From: Reichenbachiella ulvae
GTDB taxonomy: Bacteria > Bacteroidota > Bacteroidia > Cytophagales > Cyclobacteriaceae
Length of the DNA: 64,000 nt
NCBI RefSeq assembly: GCF_025833875.1
Contig: NZ_JAOYOD010000001.1
Coordinates: 3,162,001-3,226,000, forward strand
Direction of reading: 5' to 3'
In this document: piece by piece, positions 40,940 to 50,388 of the stretch
Layout of the letters: the number at the start of each line of letters is the position of its first letter
Numbering within the stretch: the stretch's first letter is position 1
Notes under the pieces: generated by a model
Database searches by the model: none
Told to the model about the DNA's origin: nothing
The model's input: only the letters and a program-made list of their open reading frames with translations
Translations under genes and position numbers: made by a program

Positions 40940-42616
40940 ATGCAAGAGTTAAACGACATCTTGATCCTAATTGATAGTTATATAGGCAGCTCTGGCTGGT
41001 TTCCTTATGTACTACTTGGGACTGGACTATTCTTTACCATCTACCTAAAGTTTCCACAAATAAGATATTTCGGATTTGCCGTCAAAGTAGTAAAGGGCAA
41101 ATTTGACAAAAGCGATGATGAGGGTGATACCTCCCATTTTCAAGCGCTGGCTACTGCGCTTTCGGGTACAGTAGGTACGGGTAACATCGCTGGGGTGGCG
41201 CTGGCCATTCATATTGGCGGGCCCGCTGCTCTATTTTGGATGCTAGCCACTGCTGCAGTTGGTATGTGTACCAAATTTGTAGAGGTGACTTTGTCTCACA
41301 AATACCGTGAAAAAACAGAAGATGGCACCATGGCCGGTGGCCCCATGTATTTCATGAAAAATAAAATGAACATGAAATGGTTGGCCGCAGCATTTGCTGT
41401 TGCCACTGTTTTATCGTCATTCGGGACAGGTAGTTTGCCTCAGATCAACAGCATCTCCACGACGCTATACTCCACTTTTGGCATTGATTTGATGGTCACT
41501 GGAGCAGTTCTTTCTGTTTTACTTGGATTGGTCATTATTGGAGGGATCAAACGAATTGCAGCAGTGACAGAAAAGTTGGTTCCTTCTATGGCTCTAATTT
41601 ATTTCATCGGTGCTTTTGCTGTGATTTTCTACAATTACGATCAGATCATACCTTCTTTCACTTCCATCTTTGCAGATCTATTTTCTGGTTCATCGGCTAC
41701 CGGTGGTTTCCTGGGAGCCTCTGTAGCTTTCGCATTCAACAAAGGCGTAGGAAGAGGCCTTTTCTCTAACGAAGCGGGTCAGGGTAGTGCACCTATTGCC
41801 CACGCTTCTGCCAAAGGACACGAACCTGTATCAGAAGGTATGGTGGCCATCCTCGAACCATTCATCGATACCATTGTGATTTGTACAATCACAGGTATGG
41901 TATTGCTTTCATCAGGGGTATGGAACGAAAAAATGGAGAATCAATTTGACTATGCTGATTTGACCATACTGGAGCAAGTAAATGCTTCAGATCAAGACGA
42001 AGAAGGGCAGCAGATTCTCTACAAGCACATATCAGGAAAAGAAACTTTGCCTTCATTTGACGGTACCTTAGAGGTAAAAGATGGCAAGGCAATCAATCCT
42101 GTTACTTTCATTCATGCCAGATCATTAGCTGAGAATGTGATGATATATAAGGACGGAGAGCCTTTTACTGGCGAAACAGAAATTGAGTCAGGCTATCCCA
42201 CTGATATCACCGTATCTTTCAGAGGAAAATCACTCATCCATAGTGCTCCTCTAACTGCAGAAGCCTTTGGACGCGGATTTTTCGGTGAATATGGAAAATA
42301 CATCGTCTCTTTAGGAATTTTACTATTCGCATTCAGTACTGCCATTTCATGGTCATATTATGGAGATAGAGCTATGACTTTCTTGTTTGGAAGCAGGTCT
42401 GTAGTCTACTACAGAATCGTATACGTGATTGGATTCTTCGTGGCTTCTTTTACAGACACCACGATCATTTGGTCCCTTGCCGGTATTGCCATTGCGGTGA
42501 TGACACTTCCGAACCTTTTCGGGCTGGTCTACCTTCACAAGGACATGAAGCAAACGGTCAATGAATTCTGGGATGGATTCAAAAAAGAATACCCGGACGA
42601 AAAGACTCCAGAGTAA
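40940..42616 (+). CDS. Sodium:alanine/glycine symporter (AGCS family)
   Basis: 558 aa. Family signatures are [32 protein letters not shown] and [19 protein letters not shown]. It imports alanine or glycine with sodium. Compared with the usual 450-500 aa it has an insertion of about 100 residues (about 335-440, [20 protein letters not shown] to [13 protein letters not shown]), hydrophilic and beta-rich, placed between two membrane helices. This insertion is seen in other Bacteroidota AGCS proteins and may form an extracytoplasmic domain. The gene ends at a strong bidirectional terminator. Confidence 0.94.
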   Translation: MQELNDILILIDSYIGSSGWFPYVLLGTGLFFTIYLKFPQIRYFGFAVKVVKGKFDKSDDEGDTSHFQALATALSGTVGTGNIAGVALAIHIGGPAALFWMLATAAVGMCTKFVEVTLSHKYREKTEDGTMAGGPMYFMKNKMNMKWLAAAFAVATVLSSFGTGSLPQINSISTTLYSTFGIDLMVTGAVLSVLLGLVIIGGIKRIAAVTEKLVPSMALIYFIGAFAVIFYNYDQIIPSFTSIFADLFSGSSATGGFLGASVAFAFNKGVGRGLFSNEAGQGSAPIAHASAKGHEPVSEGMVAILEPFIDTIVICTITGMVLLSSGVWNEKMENQFDYADLTILEQVNASDQDEEGQQILYKHISGKETLPSFDGTLEVKDGKAINPVTFIHARSLAENVMIYKDGEPFTGETEIESGYPTDITVSFRGKSLIHSAPLTAEAFGRGFFGEYGKYIVSLGILLFAFSTAISWSYYGDRAMTFLFGSRSVVYYRIVYVIGFFVASFTDTTIIWSLAGIAIAVMTLPNLFGLVYLHKDMKQTVNEFWDGFKKEYPDEKTPE

Positions 42617-42635
42617 CTACTCCTAAGAAAATCAA

Positions 42636-42664
42636 AAAGGCTAGCGAAATCGCTAGCCTTTTCT
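42636..42664. terminator. Bidirectional terminator between AGCS and DUF4251 genes
   Basis: A 12-bp perfect stem AAAGGCTAGCGA (42636-42647) with TCGCTAGCCTTT (42650-42661), T-rich on the plus side (TTTTCT) and A-rich before it. It serves both the symporter and the convergent DUF4251 gene. Confidence 0.88.
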
Positions 42665-42685
42665 AATTTATCAAAACTACTATTA

Positions 42686-43219
42686 CTATTCTTTTGGGTT
42701 TGTATCTGAAAGAGCCTTGATCTGACCAGAATAACTGATCCTATTGCGGGCACCGCTGGTTATACTCAGACTCGTACCGCCAGTGGCACCCATATTAAAA
42801 GTACAGGCGTAAGTCTCGTTGCCCGTACTGGATCTCGCCTTGAAAGTAACCGTGATCCTGTTTTTCTTTTCATTGTATTTGACCTCATAGTTTTCTACCG
42901 GGCCTTCGATATTGATTCCTCCCTGGCCACTCATGTCATACATCTGAACTGCGCCAAAGTAAGGCATGCTGGCCTCAGCTTTTTGATCAGAAATTTTGAA
43001 TTGATTCGGGTTGGAAATGAGATTGATTCTTCTCCCTTTTTGGGTAGTAGCCCAATCGGCCACAAAATAGTACTCGCCAGATTCCAGGATTTCTTTAGTC
43101 AAAGCATATTTCTTTGCTTCTGCTTCCTTCTTAGCTGCTCTTTTTGATTGTTTATCCTGAGCCAAAACCGCAAATGCGGTCAACAATAAAAGTGCGAAAA
43201 TGATTAACAGGCTTCTCAT
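42686..43219 (-). CDS. DUF4251 family secreted protein
   Basis: About 177 aa from the ATG at 43219. A signal peptide (SLLIIFALLLLTAFAVLAQD) is followed by a basic linker and a DUF4251 beta-sandwich domain (YYFVADWATTQKGRRINLIS, ASMPYFGAVQMYDMSGQGGI, NRITVTFKARSSTGNETY, ISYSGQI). The family is restricted to Bacteroidota, lipocalin-like, with unknown function. It is monocistronic between the AGCS terminator and sulP. A start 33 bp further upstream would put extra polar residues before the signal peptide and is unlikely. Confidence 0.88.
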   Translation of the reverse strand: MRSLLIIFALLLLTAFAVLAQDKQSKRAAKKEAEAKKYALTKEILESGEYYFVADWATTQKGRRINLISNPNQFKISDQKAEASMPYFGAVQMYDMSGQGGINIEGPVENYEVKYNEKKNRITVTFKARSSTGNETYACTFNMGATGGTSLSITSGARNRISYSGQIKALSDTNPKE

Positions 43220-43267
43220 GGCAATAAACGTTTGCTGCGAAGACTTAACCAAATGCTATGCCAAAGA

Positions 43268-44962
43268 TTAAATATTGGCTTGAAAAGGAATACTTTCTTT
43301 TCCAAGGAGGCCCAGAGCCGACTCGATGGTAGGGTGAAGATTATCAAGTCCTATTTGGTCCGATAGTCCAGTCCTTTGCAGTTTGTCTCTCACCGGCCCA
43401 ATGACTGAACTCATCTTAAACACCACTCCTTTGGCCTGAAGATCAGTTTGAATCTCACGAAGGCAATTGATCCCCATAGAGTCAATGTCACTGATGCTTT
43501 GACTATCAAGTATAAAAAGCTTTAAGTCCGGCTTTCTTCTTACAATGGAAGCCACCTTTTCTTTCAGCGCATCGACATTGGCAAAATAAAGTCGGGCATC
43601 AAATCTCAAAATACTCACCTCTTCTTTTTCGACGGCATTTTGGAAACGGTGGATGTTTCTAAAAAAACGAGTCCCTTCGATCTGACCCAATTCCGCCATA
43701 TGAGGGATGGATGTTTTATATATCAATACAGCCAGCGACAATAGGACACCTAATATGATACCCCACTCTACACCCAAAGCGATTGTCCCTACAAATGCTA
43801 CAGCCAACATCGTAAAATCCACCCGATCGGTATACCAAAGTGACTTGACTTCTTTGATATCTAATAAAGAGATAACTCCTACGATCACGATAGCTGCCAA
43901 AACTGTGCTTGGCAAGTAATAAAATACAGGAGTCAAAAAAAGCAACACAAGAGACACCACCACTCCCGCTATCACAAGCGCCACAGTTGACTTAGCCCCT
44001 GAATTGTTGTTGACGGCTGATCTGCTAAAACTGGCTGATGAGGTAAATGAGCTGAACATAGACCCTACGACGTTAGCTACTCCCAGCGCCACCAATTCCT
44101 GATTGGCTCTTACTTCATATTCATTATTTCTTTTAAACTGAATGGTTTTAGCGATAGAAAAAGCCTCCATATAGCCAATAAAAGCCAAGGTAAATGCCAT
44201 AGGGAGCAAACCGCGCAACCTTGCCACACTCCACTCTGGAACCGAAAACTCAGGCAACCCATCAGGGATAAACCCTACAATGGCTACACCCAATTGTTCC
44301 AAATCAAAAAAGTAAACCACTGCTACTCCCAGCATCACCAGGGTCAGCCCAGCTGGCACTCGAGGCGCTACCTTTTTCATCACCAGAATAAAAACTATTG
44401 CTGACAGCCCAAGAACAAGGGTAGGAAAATTAACCTCCGTAATCCTGGCAAAAAGCTCGATGATAATCTCATGGAGATATTTGCTCTTGGGCAAATCAAT
44501 TCCTGTCAGATATTTAATATGATTGATAGCAATAATCAAAACCGCGGCATTGGTAAAACCAGCGATCACAGGGCGAGATAAAAAATGAGTGAGAAACCCC
44601 AATCGCAATGTCCCCATCATCACCTGAATAACACCAATCATCAAGGCCAGTAAAATGGCCAGACTGATATAATCTTCAGAACCTACAACAGCCATAGTGG
44701 AAACTCCCGTAGCGACCAGCAAAGAGTCCATCGCCACTGGCCCAACAGCTAACTGTCTGGAGGTGCCAAAAAAAGCATATATAATAGGAGGAAAAATCGA
44801 TGCATACAATCCATACACTGGAGGAAGCCCTGCTATCATAGCATAGGCCATACCCTGAGGCACGAGCATGACCCCCACCGTCAACCCGGCGATCAGGTCA
44901 CTTCTAAAATCACCAGACTTGTAATTCCTTACTACTGCAAGGAAAGGGAAAATTCGCTCCAT
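43268..44962 (-). CDS. SulP-family anion transporter with STAS domain
   Basis: 564 aa. The transport domain has about 14 membrane helices with the signature LVPQGMAYAMIAGLPPVYGL and the substrate-site helix SFTSSASFSRSAVN. The C-terminal STAS domain (about 440-555) ends with LDSQSISDIDSMGINCLREI. The family moves sulfate, bicarbonate or other anions. The promoter carries a perfect GTAAC-N4-GTTAC site shared with rhodanese, CstB-like and trxA genes, so a sulfur oxyanion (sulfate, sulfite or thiosulfate) is the more likely substrate here. The gene directly follows the Crp/Fnr gene that may control it. Confidence 0.93.
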   Translation of the reverse strand: MERIFPFLAVVRNYKSGDFRSDLIAGLTVGVMLVPQGMAYAMIAGLPPVYGLYASIFPPIIYAFFGTSRQLAVGPVAMDSLLVATGVSTMAVVGSEDYISLAILLALMIGVIQVMMGTLRLGFLTHFLSRPVIAGFTNAAVLIIAINHIKYLTGIDLPKSKYLHEIIIELFARITEVNFPTLVLGLSAIVFILVMKKVAPRVPAGLTLVMLGVAVVYFFDLEQLGVAIVGFIPDGLPEFSVPEWSVARLRGLLPMAFTLAFIGYMEAFSIAKTIQFKRNNEYEVRANQELVALGVANVVGSMFSSFTSSASFSRSAVNNNSGAKSTVALVIAGVVVSLVLLFLTPVFYYLPSTVLAAIVIVGVISLLDIKEVKSLWYTDRVDFTMLAVAFVGTIALGVEWGIILGVLLSLAVLIYKTSIPHMAELGQIEGTRFFRNIHRFQNAVEKEEVSILRFDARLYFANVDALKEKVASIVRRKPDLKLFILDSQSISDIDSMGINCLREIQTDLQAKGVVFKMSSVIGPVRDKLQRTGLSDQIGLDNLHPTIESALGLLGKESIPFQANI

Positions 44963-44984
44963 AGCATCAATTTAATCAGATGCA

Positions 44985-45030
44985 CAAAAATACCTCAGCT
45001 TACATGGGGATTTTGTAACCCTTGTTACAA
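44985..45030 (-). promoter_or_regulatory. sulP promoter with perfect palindromic operator
   Basis: TTGTAACCCTTGTTACAA (45013-45030) is perfect over its 7-bp halves. The -7 box on the minus strand is TATTTTTG (44985-44992), identical to that of the rhodanese operon, with centres 33 bp apart. The ATG at 44962 lies 26 bp from the -7 centre. Confidence 0.82.
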
Positions 45031-45039
45031 TGTTCTGTC

Positions 45040-45663
45040 CTAAAGGATTTCTATTCGGTTGCGGTGCAGTTCGATCCGGTCCTCCTGGGACAGTTTCTTC
45101 AGCAGTCTGGAAATAACGACACGTGATGTTCCCAGATCATTGGCAATCTCCTGATGGGTGCGAGTGATTTCGTAGGTACCAGTATTCTCCTTTATATCCA
45201 AAAGGTAATTGAGTAGGCGCTCGTCAAGATTCATAAACGCTACAGAATCTAGTGCATTGAGCATTTCTTCAAAACGAGTATTAAAAGAAGAAAAGATAAA
45301 TTGACGCCAGCTGCTGTACTTCATCCATTCGTCCATGTACTGCAGTGGCACCATGATAACCAACGCATCCATTTCGACGATCGCTTTTATTTCACTTTTC
45401 TTGTGACTGGTACAGCAAGTCAGTGACATGGCACAAGTGTCGCCTCCCCCCAGGTAATACAAAAAAAGTTCATTTCCTTTCTCGTCTTCACGCACAATCT
45501 TAATCGTACCTTGCATCACGAGTGGAATAGACTTGATATATTTGCCATAGTCTATGAGAGTGGTGCCTGCACCGAGTTCTTTACTTACACCTTTGGCAAC
45601 TATTTCATCAATCAATTCTTTCTGAAATACTGAACCATATTTGGCAATTAGCAACTCTCTCAT
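45040..45663 (-). CDS. Crp/Fnr-family regulator with Cys pair, candidate sulfur-stress activator
   Basis: About 207 aa from the ATG at 45663; the frame is open to 45711, but the upstream part does not fit the family start. The N-terminal sensor beta-roll (IDYGKYIKSIPLVMQGTIKI, ELFLYYLGGGDTCAMSLTCC) contains three Cys in ten residues, two adjacent. A dimerisation helix follows, then the HTH IANDLGTSRVVISRLLKKL. The cysteines lie where a redox or persulfide switch could act on the roll. The next gene is sulP, whose promoter starts 10 bp after this stop with an Fnr-like 14-bp palindrome. No such palindrome precedes this gene itself. Confidence 0.9.
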   Translation of the reverse strand: MRELLIAKYGSVFQKELIDEIVAKGVSKELGAGTTLIDYGKYIKSIPLVMQGTIKIVREDEKGNELFLYYLGGGDTCAMSLTCCTSHKKSEIKAIVEMDALVIMVPLQYMDEWMKYSSWRQFIFSSFNTRFEEMLNALDSVAFMNLDERLLNYLLDIKENTGTYEITRTHQEIANDLGTSRVVISRLLKKLSQEDRIELHRNRIEIL

Positions 45664-45749
45664 ATTCAAATAGTCAAAGAAAAATTCATTAAACAAACTA
45701 GAAGTCCCCAAAATTCGGAAATAGACTTTAAATATTAAATTTAAATCTC

Positions 45750-45757
45750 TAAATTTG
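45750..45757 (+). promoter_or_regulatory. Likely -7 box for YceD-rpmF
   Basis: TAAATTTG fits TAnnTTTG exactly and lies 24 bp before the ATG of the YceD gene in an AT-rich region. No clear -33 TTTG partner is seen, so this is a moderate call. Confidence 0.45.
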
Positions 45758-45780
45758 CGGACTTATTTTCTTACAAGACG

Positions 45781-46332
45781 ATGAAAGAGAATAAAAACTT
45801 CAGAATCGACATTTTCGGACTCAAATTAGGGGTTCATGAATTTGATTTTGATTTTAACGACACGCTCTTTGAGAATCATGAGGACAGTCTGGTAGAATCC
45901 GGACAGGGAATTTGCAGAATCGAGCTAGTCAAAAAAGATCGCTTAATAGAGGTCAATTTTGACATTGAGGGTTCGATCGTGCTGACATGCGATAGAAGCA
46001 TGGAAGATTTCGACTTCCCCGTCAGTATTCAAGAACAGCTGATCCTGAAATATGGTGAGGAGTTTGACGACAGTCAAGACGAAATCTGGACAATACCTAA
46101 TGGTCAGCAGAGTATCAACATAGAGAAAAATCTATTTGATTACCTGACTTTAGCTGTTCCGATGAAAAAGCTTCACCCTAGATTCGAATTAGAGGAAGAG
46201 GATGATGAGTATGAATTGGAGTTGGTTTACTCATCGACCGAGGACGAGGAAGAAGTAGATACCACTCCAGATGAAGAAGAAGTGGATCCCAGATGGGCTC
46301 TATTGAAAAAAATTAAGAATAAGGAAAATTAA
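45781..46332 (+). CDS. YceD/DUF177 family protein
   Basis: 183 aa of the YceD (DUF177) family. The core KKDRLIEVNFDIEGSIVLTC has a single Cys, where many homologues have a CxxC pair, and is followed by RSMEDFDFPV and the conserved IEKNLFDYLTLAVPMKKLHP. The C-terminal 40 residues are an acidic tail. The family precedes rpmF in most bacteria and is implicated in 23S rRNA accumulation. Here rpmF starts 12 bp downstream, so they are co-transcribed. Confidence 0.92.
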   Translation: MKENKNFRIDIFGLKLGVHEFDFDFNDTLFENHEDSLVESGQGICRIELVKKDRLIEVNFDIEGSIVLTCDRSMEDFDFPVSIQEQLILKYGEEFDDSQDEIWTIPNGQQSINIEKNLFDYLTLAVPMKKLHPRFELEEEDDEYELELVYSSTEDEEEVDTTPDEEEVDPRWALLKKIKNKEN

Positions 46333-46344
46333 AATTATAAGAAA

Positions 46345-46536
46345 ATGGCGCATCCAAAACGCAAAACTTCAAAAACAAGAAGAGACAAAAGAAGAACTCA
46401 CTACAAGTCTGAGGCAAAGAACTATGTAGTTTGTGCGACTACTGGAGAGGCTCATTTACCTCACCGGGCTTATTGGCACGAAGGCAAATTGTACTACAAA
46501 GGAAAAGTAGTAATCGAAAAAGAAGTTTTAGCATAA
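46345..46536 (+). CDS. rpmF: 50S ribosomal protein L32
   Basis: A 63-aa basic protein beginning [19 protein letters not shown], the L32 hallmark, with [16 protein letters not shown]. Of the four zinc-ribbon cysteines of some L32 proteins only one remains, so this is the zinc-free (C-minus) form. It sits in the usual YceD-rpmF-fabH order. A hairpin at 46566-46588 follows and may lower transcription into fabH. Confidence 0.97.
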   Translation: MAHPKRKTSKTRRDKRRTHYKSEAKNYVVCATTGEAHLPHRAYWHEGKLYYKGKVVIEKEVLA

Positions 46537-46565
46537 AACTTTGATGCTTCCGGGTAAAATATTAG

Positions 46566-46588
46566 AAGTCTGCTTTCTGAGCAGACTT
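46566..46588 (+). terminator. Hairpin between rpmF and fabH (weak terminator or attenuator)
   Basis: A 9-bp stem AAGTCTGCT (46566-46574) with AGCAGACTT (46580-46588) and a 5-nt loop. The tail TCTGTGTTT is only partly T-rich, so partial termination is more likely than a full stop. A 150-bp leader to fabH follows with no other clear element. Confidence 0.55.
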
Positions 46589-46739
46589 TCTGTGTTTATA
46601 TGAATGATGCATGCATACCATGTTTTAAGAGGATTGAAATGCCCTTTTAATACTGAAATAAATGCTTAAATTGCCGATTCAAAAGATACCAACAGAGGCT
46701 AATATTTCAACCTGATTTTACCAATAAGACAATCTGCAA

Positions 46740-47738
46740 ATGAGTAAAATAACAGCTGCAATTACGGGCGTTCAGGGCTGGGTTCCTGATTACGTACTGA
46801 CCAATGCAGAACTAGAGACCATGGTAGAGACAAGTGACGAATGGATCACTTCTCGTACAGGTATCAAAGAAAGAAGAATATTAAAAGGTGAAGGACAGGG
46901 GACATCTGTGATCGGCATAGAAGCCTGCAAAGGCTTGCTCGAGAAAACAGGTACTGATCCTAAGGACATAGATCTAATCATCTGTGCTACTGTCACACCA
47001 GACATGCCCTTTCCCGCTACAGCCAATATCGTAGCAGACAAAATTGGTGCTATCAACTCCTTTAGTTACGACATGTCGGCCGCTTGTTCAGGCTTCTTAT
47101 ACGCCCTGGCAACAGGCGCTCAATTCATTGAAACAGGCATGTACAAAAAAGTAATCGTGATCGGAGCGGATAAAATGTCCTCTATCATCAATTACAAAGA
47201 CCGTACAACCTGCATCATTTTTGGTGATGGCGGTGGAGCCGTGCTTTTAGAGCCTAACGAAGAAGGCTTAGGCGTTCAGGATTCAATATTGAAAGCAGAC
47301 GGTTCAGGAGCAGAATATTTAGGCATGCCAGCTGGAGGAAGTAGAATTCCTGCTTCGATTGAGAGTGTACAGGCTGACAAACACTATGCTTTTCAGGAAG
47401 GAGCTACCGTATTCAAATTTGCTGTGACTAATATGGCAGAAGTTTCTGCCGAAATCATGCAAAAGAATAATCTAACCGCTGATGATGTCAGATGGTTAGT
47501 GCCGCATCAGGCCAACAAAAGAATCATTGACGCCACTGCGAACCGTATGGGAATCAGTGAAGAAAAAGTAATGATGAACATCGAAAAGTACGGCAACACG
47601 ACTGCTGGTACTTTGCCCCTGTGTCTTTGGGACTACGAAGATCAACTCCAAAAAGGAGATAATATCATCCTTGCTGCATTTGGTGGTGGTTTCACATGGG
47701 GTTCTATGTATATAAAATGGGCCTACGACCCGAAATAA
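46740..47738 (+). CDS. fabH: 3-oxoacyl-ACP synthase III
   Basis: 332 aa of the KAS III type. It condenses acetyl-CoA (or a branched acyl-CoA) with malonyl-ACP to start fatty-acid synthesis. The active triad is visible: Cys116 in DMSAACSGFL, His in WLVPHQANKRI and Asn in KYGNTTAGTLPL. The N-terminal WITSRTGIKERRI is also typical. plsX, often found between rpmF and fabH, is absent here. efp starts 28 bp later, followed by accB and accC, so the block joins chain initiation with malonyl-CoA supply. Confidence 0.96.
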   Translation: MSKITAAITGVQGWVPDYVLTNAELETMVETSDEWITSRTGIKERRILKGEGQGTSVIGIEACKGLLEKTGTDPKDIDLIICATVTPDMPFPATANIVADKIGAINSFSYDMSAACSGFLYALATGAQFIETGMYKKVIVIGADKMSSIINYKDRTTCIIFGDGGGAVLLEPNEEGLGVQDSILKADGSGAEYLGMPAGGSRIPASIESVQADKHYAFQEGATVFKFAVTNMAEVSAEIMQKNNLTADDVRWLVPHQANKRIIDATANRMGISEEKVMMNIEKYGNTTAGTLPLCLWDYEDQLQKGDNIILAAFGGGFTWGSMYIKWAYDPK

Positions 47739-47766
47739 CTTGAAAAACTAAAATTCTGATTTAGCA

Positions 47767-48333
47767 ATGGCTAGCACAGCAGATTTTAAAAATGGAATGT
47801 GTATTGAGTACAACAATGGGTTGTACTTCATCGTGGAATTCCAACACGTAAAACCAGGGAAAGGTCCGGCCTTCGTACGCACCAAATTGAAAAATGTGGA
47901 AACAGGAAAAGTGATCGACAACACTTTTACGGCAGGACACAAAATCAACACTGCTCGTATCGAGCGTCGCGACTACCAGTACCTATACAAGGATGACTTA
48001 GGCTACCACTTCATGGATAGCTCTACTTATGAGCAGGTATCCTTGCAAGAGGACCTGATCAATGCGCCTCAATTTTTGAAGGATGGTCAGGAAGTGGTGG
48101 TGATTTTCCACGCCGAGGAAGAAAAAGTATTGGGATGTGAACTCCCGATGCATATCGAACTGGAAGTAACCTACACAGAGCCAGGTCTAAAAGGAGATAC
48201 AGCAACTAATGCAAGTAAACCCGCTACGCTCGAGACAGGTGCAGAAATCCAGGTTCCTCTATTCGTGAACCAGGGTGATGTGCTAAAAATCGAAAGTAGT
48301 ACAGGATCTTATGTTGAAAGAGTGAAGAAGTAA
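47767..48333 (+). CDS. efp: Elongation factor P
   Basis: A 188-aa protein with the three beta-barrel domains of EF-P: KOW-like N-terminal ([20 protein letters not shown], then [16 protein letters not shown] with the loop that carries the modifiable Lys), the central OB fold and the C-terminal OB fold ending [19 protein letters not shown]. It rescues ribosomes at polyproline. The lysine loop is KPGKGPAF, the form modified by EpmA-type lysylation or left unmodified. Its position between fabH and accB is common in Bacteroidota. Confidence 0.96.
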   Translation: MASTADFKNGMCIEYNNGLYFIVEFQHVKPGKGPAFVRTKLKNVETGKVIDNTFTAGHKINTARIERRDYQYLYKDDLGYHFMDSSTYEQVSLQEDLINAPQFLKDGQEVVVIFHAEEEKVLGCELPMHIELEVTYTEPGLKGDTATNASKPATLETGAEIQVPLFVNQGDVLKIESSTGSYVERVKK

Positions 48334-48449
48334 TTCTTGACTCTTTTTTTGTGCGAATGCAAAATCCAAGAAAATTGCGCAATTCGCTTAAATTTGTAAG
48401 AATAAAGAAGCGGCAGCTTTACAAAAACATTAATTAAACAATCGATCAA

Positions 48450-48938
48450 ATGAAGGTTAAAGAAATAAGAGATTTAATCGACTTTCTATCAAACTCTGGT
48501 TTGGAAGAAGTAAACATTGAAACTGAAGAATTTAAAATAAAGGTTAAGAGAAGCAACGAAGCTCAGATCATCGAAAAAGCGATATCTGCACCTGCTCCAG
48601 TTGCAGCTGCTCCTGCCGCAGCTCCTGCACCTGCACCGGCTCCAGCCGCAGCTACTGCTGCACCACAAGCTGAAGCTCCTGCAGCCAGCGGAAGCAACTA
48701 TGTAGAAATCAAGTCACCTATGATTGGTACTTTCTACCGTGCAGCTAATCCTGAGTCTCCTGACTTTGTAAACATTGGAGACAAAGTAGATAAAGGTTCA
48801 CCAGTTTGTATCATCGAAGCGATGAAGCTTTTCAACGAGATCGAATCAGAAGTATCTGGAACTATTGTAAAAGTATTGGTTGACAATGCTTCTCCAGTAG
48901 AATACGATCAGCCGTTGTTCCTGGTAGATCCATCTTAA
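48450..48938 (+). CDS. accB: Acetyl-CoA carboxylase biotin carboxyl carrier protein
   Basis: 162 aa. The N-terminal region (about 1-45) contacts the carboxylase. An Ala/Pro linker (about 46-80, repeats of APAPAPAA) leads to the biotinyl domain ([20 protein letters not shown]), with the biotin-accepting Lys126 in [10 protein letters not shown]. The thumb residues of E. coli AccB are present in the segment [11 protein letters not shown]. It carries the carboxybiotin for AccC, whose gene starts 28 bp downstream. Confidence 0.96.
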   Translation: MKVKEIRDLIDFLSNSGLEEVNIETEEFKIKVKRSNEAQIIEKAISAPAPVAAAPAAAPAPAPAPAAATAAPQAEAPAASGSNYVEIKSPMIGTFYRAANPESPDFVNIGDKVDKGSPVCIIEAMKLFNEIESEVSGTIVKVLVDNASPVEYDQPLFLVDPS

Positions 48939-48966
48939 TTATTCCTTCATTTAAATACCTCAAGCA

Positions 48967-50316
48967 GTGTTTAAGAAAATATTAATTGCAAACAGGGGAG
49001 AAATTGCGCTAAGGGTAATCCGAACGTGTAAAGAGATGGGCATCAAGACAGTAGCTATTTATTCTACTGCAGATGCAGAAAGTCTTCACGTGAGATTTGC
49101 GGACGAGGCAGTATGCATCGGCCCAGCACCCAGCAACCAGTCTTACCTGGATATCAAAAAAATAGTTTCAGCAGCAGAAATCACAAATGCTGACGCCATC
49201 CACCCTGGATATGGCTTCTTGTCTGAGAACGCTGAGTTCTCAAGAGTTTGTGAAGAATATAACATCAAATTCATTGGTGCAAGTGCAGAAATGATCAACC
49301 AAATGGGTGACAAAGCCACTGCTAAAGACACCATGAAGAAAGCGGGTGTTCCTACGATCCCGGGATCTGACGGACTGTTGGATTCTGTAGCTCAAGGAAA
49401 GGAAATTGCAAAGAAAATCAAATACCCAGTCATACTGAAGGCAACTGCCGGCGGTGGTGGACGTGGTATGAGAATCGTCAAGAAAGAGGAAGATTTTCAA
49501 AAGGCATGGGATGATGCTCGTACCGAATCTAAAGCCGCATTTGGTAATGATGGCATGTACCTCGAAAAATTCATCGAAGAGCCACGCCACGTAGAAATCC
49601 AAATCATTGGAGATAGCACAGGTAAAGCTTGTCACCTATCTGAGCGTGATTGTTCTGTGCAGCGTAGACACCAAAAATTGGCAGAGGAGACTCCTTGCCC
49701 AGCTTCTGTAATGACACAAGAGCTGAGAGAAAAAATGGGAGCCGCTGCTATCAAAGGTGCTGAGGCTATCAAATATGAAGGTGCCGGTACTGTTGAGTTC
49801 CTTTTGGACAAACACGGTGATTTCTACTTCATGGAAATGAATACACGTATTCAGGTGGAGCACCCGATTACAGAAGAGGTTACTGATTTTGACCTAATCA
49901 AGGAGCAAATTAAAGTGGCAGCTGGTATTCCTATTTCAGGAAAGAACTATTTCCCACAACTTCACGCGATCGAGTGTAGAATCAATGCGGAAGATCCTTC
50001 AAAGGATTTCAGACCTTCTCCAGGGAAAATCACCAACCTTCACCTACCAGGTGGACACGGTGTACGTGTTGATAGCCATGTGTATGCAGGCTACACCATT
50101 CCTCCAAACTATGATTCTATGATTGCCAAGCTGATCATTTCAGCTCAATCAAGAGAAGAGGCTTTGGTTAGAATGAAGCGTGCACTAGAAGAATTCGTAA
50201 TCGAAGGAATCAAAACGACTATCCCATTTCACATCAAGTTGATGGAAGACGAAATCTTCAAATCAGGCCAATTCAATACATCCTTTATGGATAGCTTTGA
50301 CTTGACTGATCTTTAA
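48967..50316 (+). CDS. accC: Acetyl-CoA carboxylase biotin carboxylase subunit
   Basis: 449 aa of the ATP-grasp fold. It carboxylates biotin on AccB using ATP and bicarbonate. Motifs: N-terminal [20 protein letters not shown], the glycine loop [39 protein letters not shown] and the C-terminal RPSPGKI. The start is GTG at 48967 ([11 protein letters not shown]), since no ATG lies in front. A strong hairpin terminator at 50349-50382 closes the YceD-to-accC block. Confidence 0.97.
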   Translation: MFKKILIANRGEIALRVIRTCKEMGIKTVAIYSTADAESLHVRFADEAVCIGPAPSNQSYLDIKKIVSAAEITNADAIHPGYGFLSENAEFSRVCEEYNIKFIGASAEMINQMGDKATAKDTMKKAGVPTIPGSDGLLDSVAQGKEIAKKIKYPVILKATAGGGGRGMRIVKKEEDFQKAWDDARTESKAAFGNDGMYLEKFIEEPRHVEIQIIGDSTGKACHLSERDCSVQRRHQKLAEETPCPASVMTQELREKMGAAAIKGAEAIKYEGAGTVEFLLDKHGDFYFMEMNTRIQVEHPITEEVTDFDLIKEQIKVAAGIPISGKNYFPQLHAIECRINAEDPSKDFRPSPGKITNLHLPGGHGVRVDSHVYAGYTIPPNYDSMIAKLIISAQSREEALVRMKRALEEFVIEGIKTTIPFHIKLMEDEIFKSGQFNTSFMDSFDLTDL

Positions 50317-50348
50317 TTTCATTAGTCGATAGACAATACTTATTTTAG

Positions 50349-50382
50349 TAACCGGGTATGCTTCATGCCCGGTTATTTTTTT
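50349..50382 (+). terminator. Terminator of the accB-accC operon
   Basis: A 12-bp stem TAACCGGGTATG (50349-50360) with CATGCCCGGTTA (50364-50375; one G-U pair), 3-nt loop, followed by TTTTTTT. A frame opening at 50365 runs through it, which shows that the next gene starts downstream at 50389. Confidence 0.9.
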
Positions 50383-50388
50383 GTCCTC

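Noticed and set aside
50365..50388. Upstream start for the first barrel gene
   Set aside because: It would lie inside the accC terminator hairpin and put extra residues before a good signal peptide that starts at 50389.
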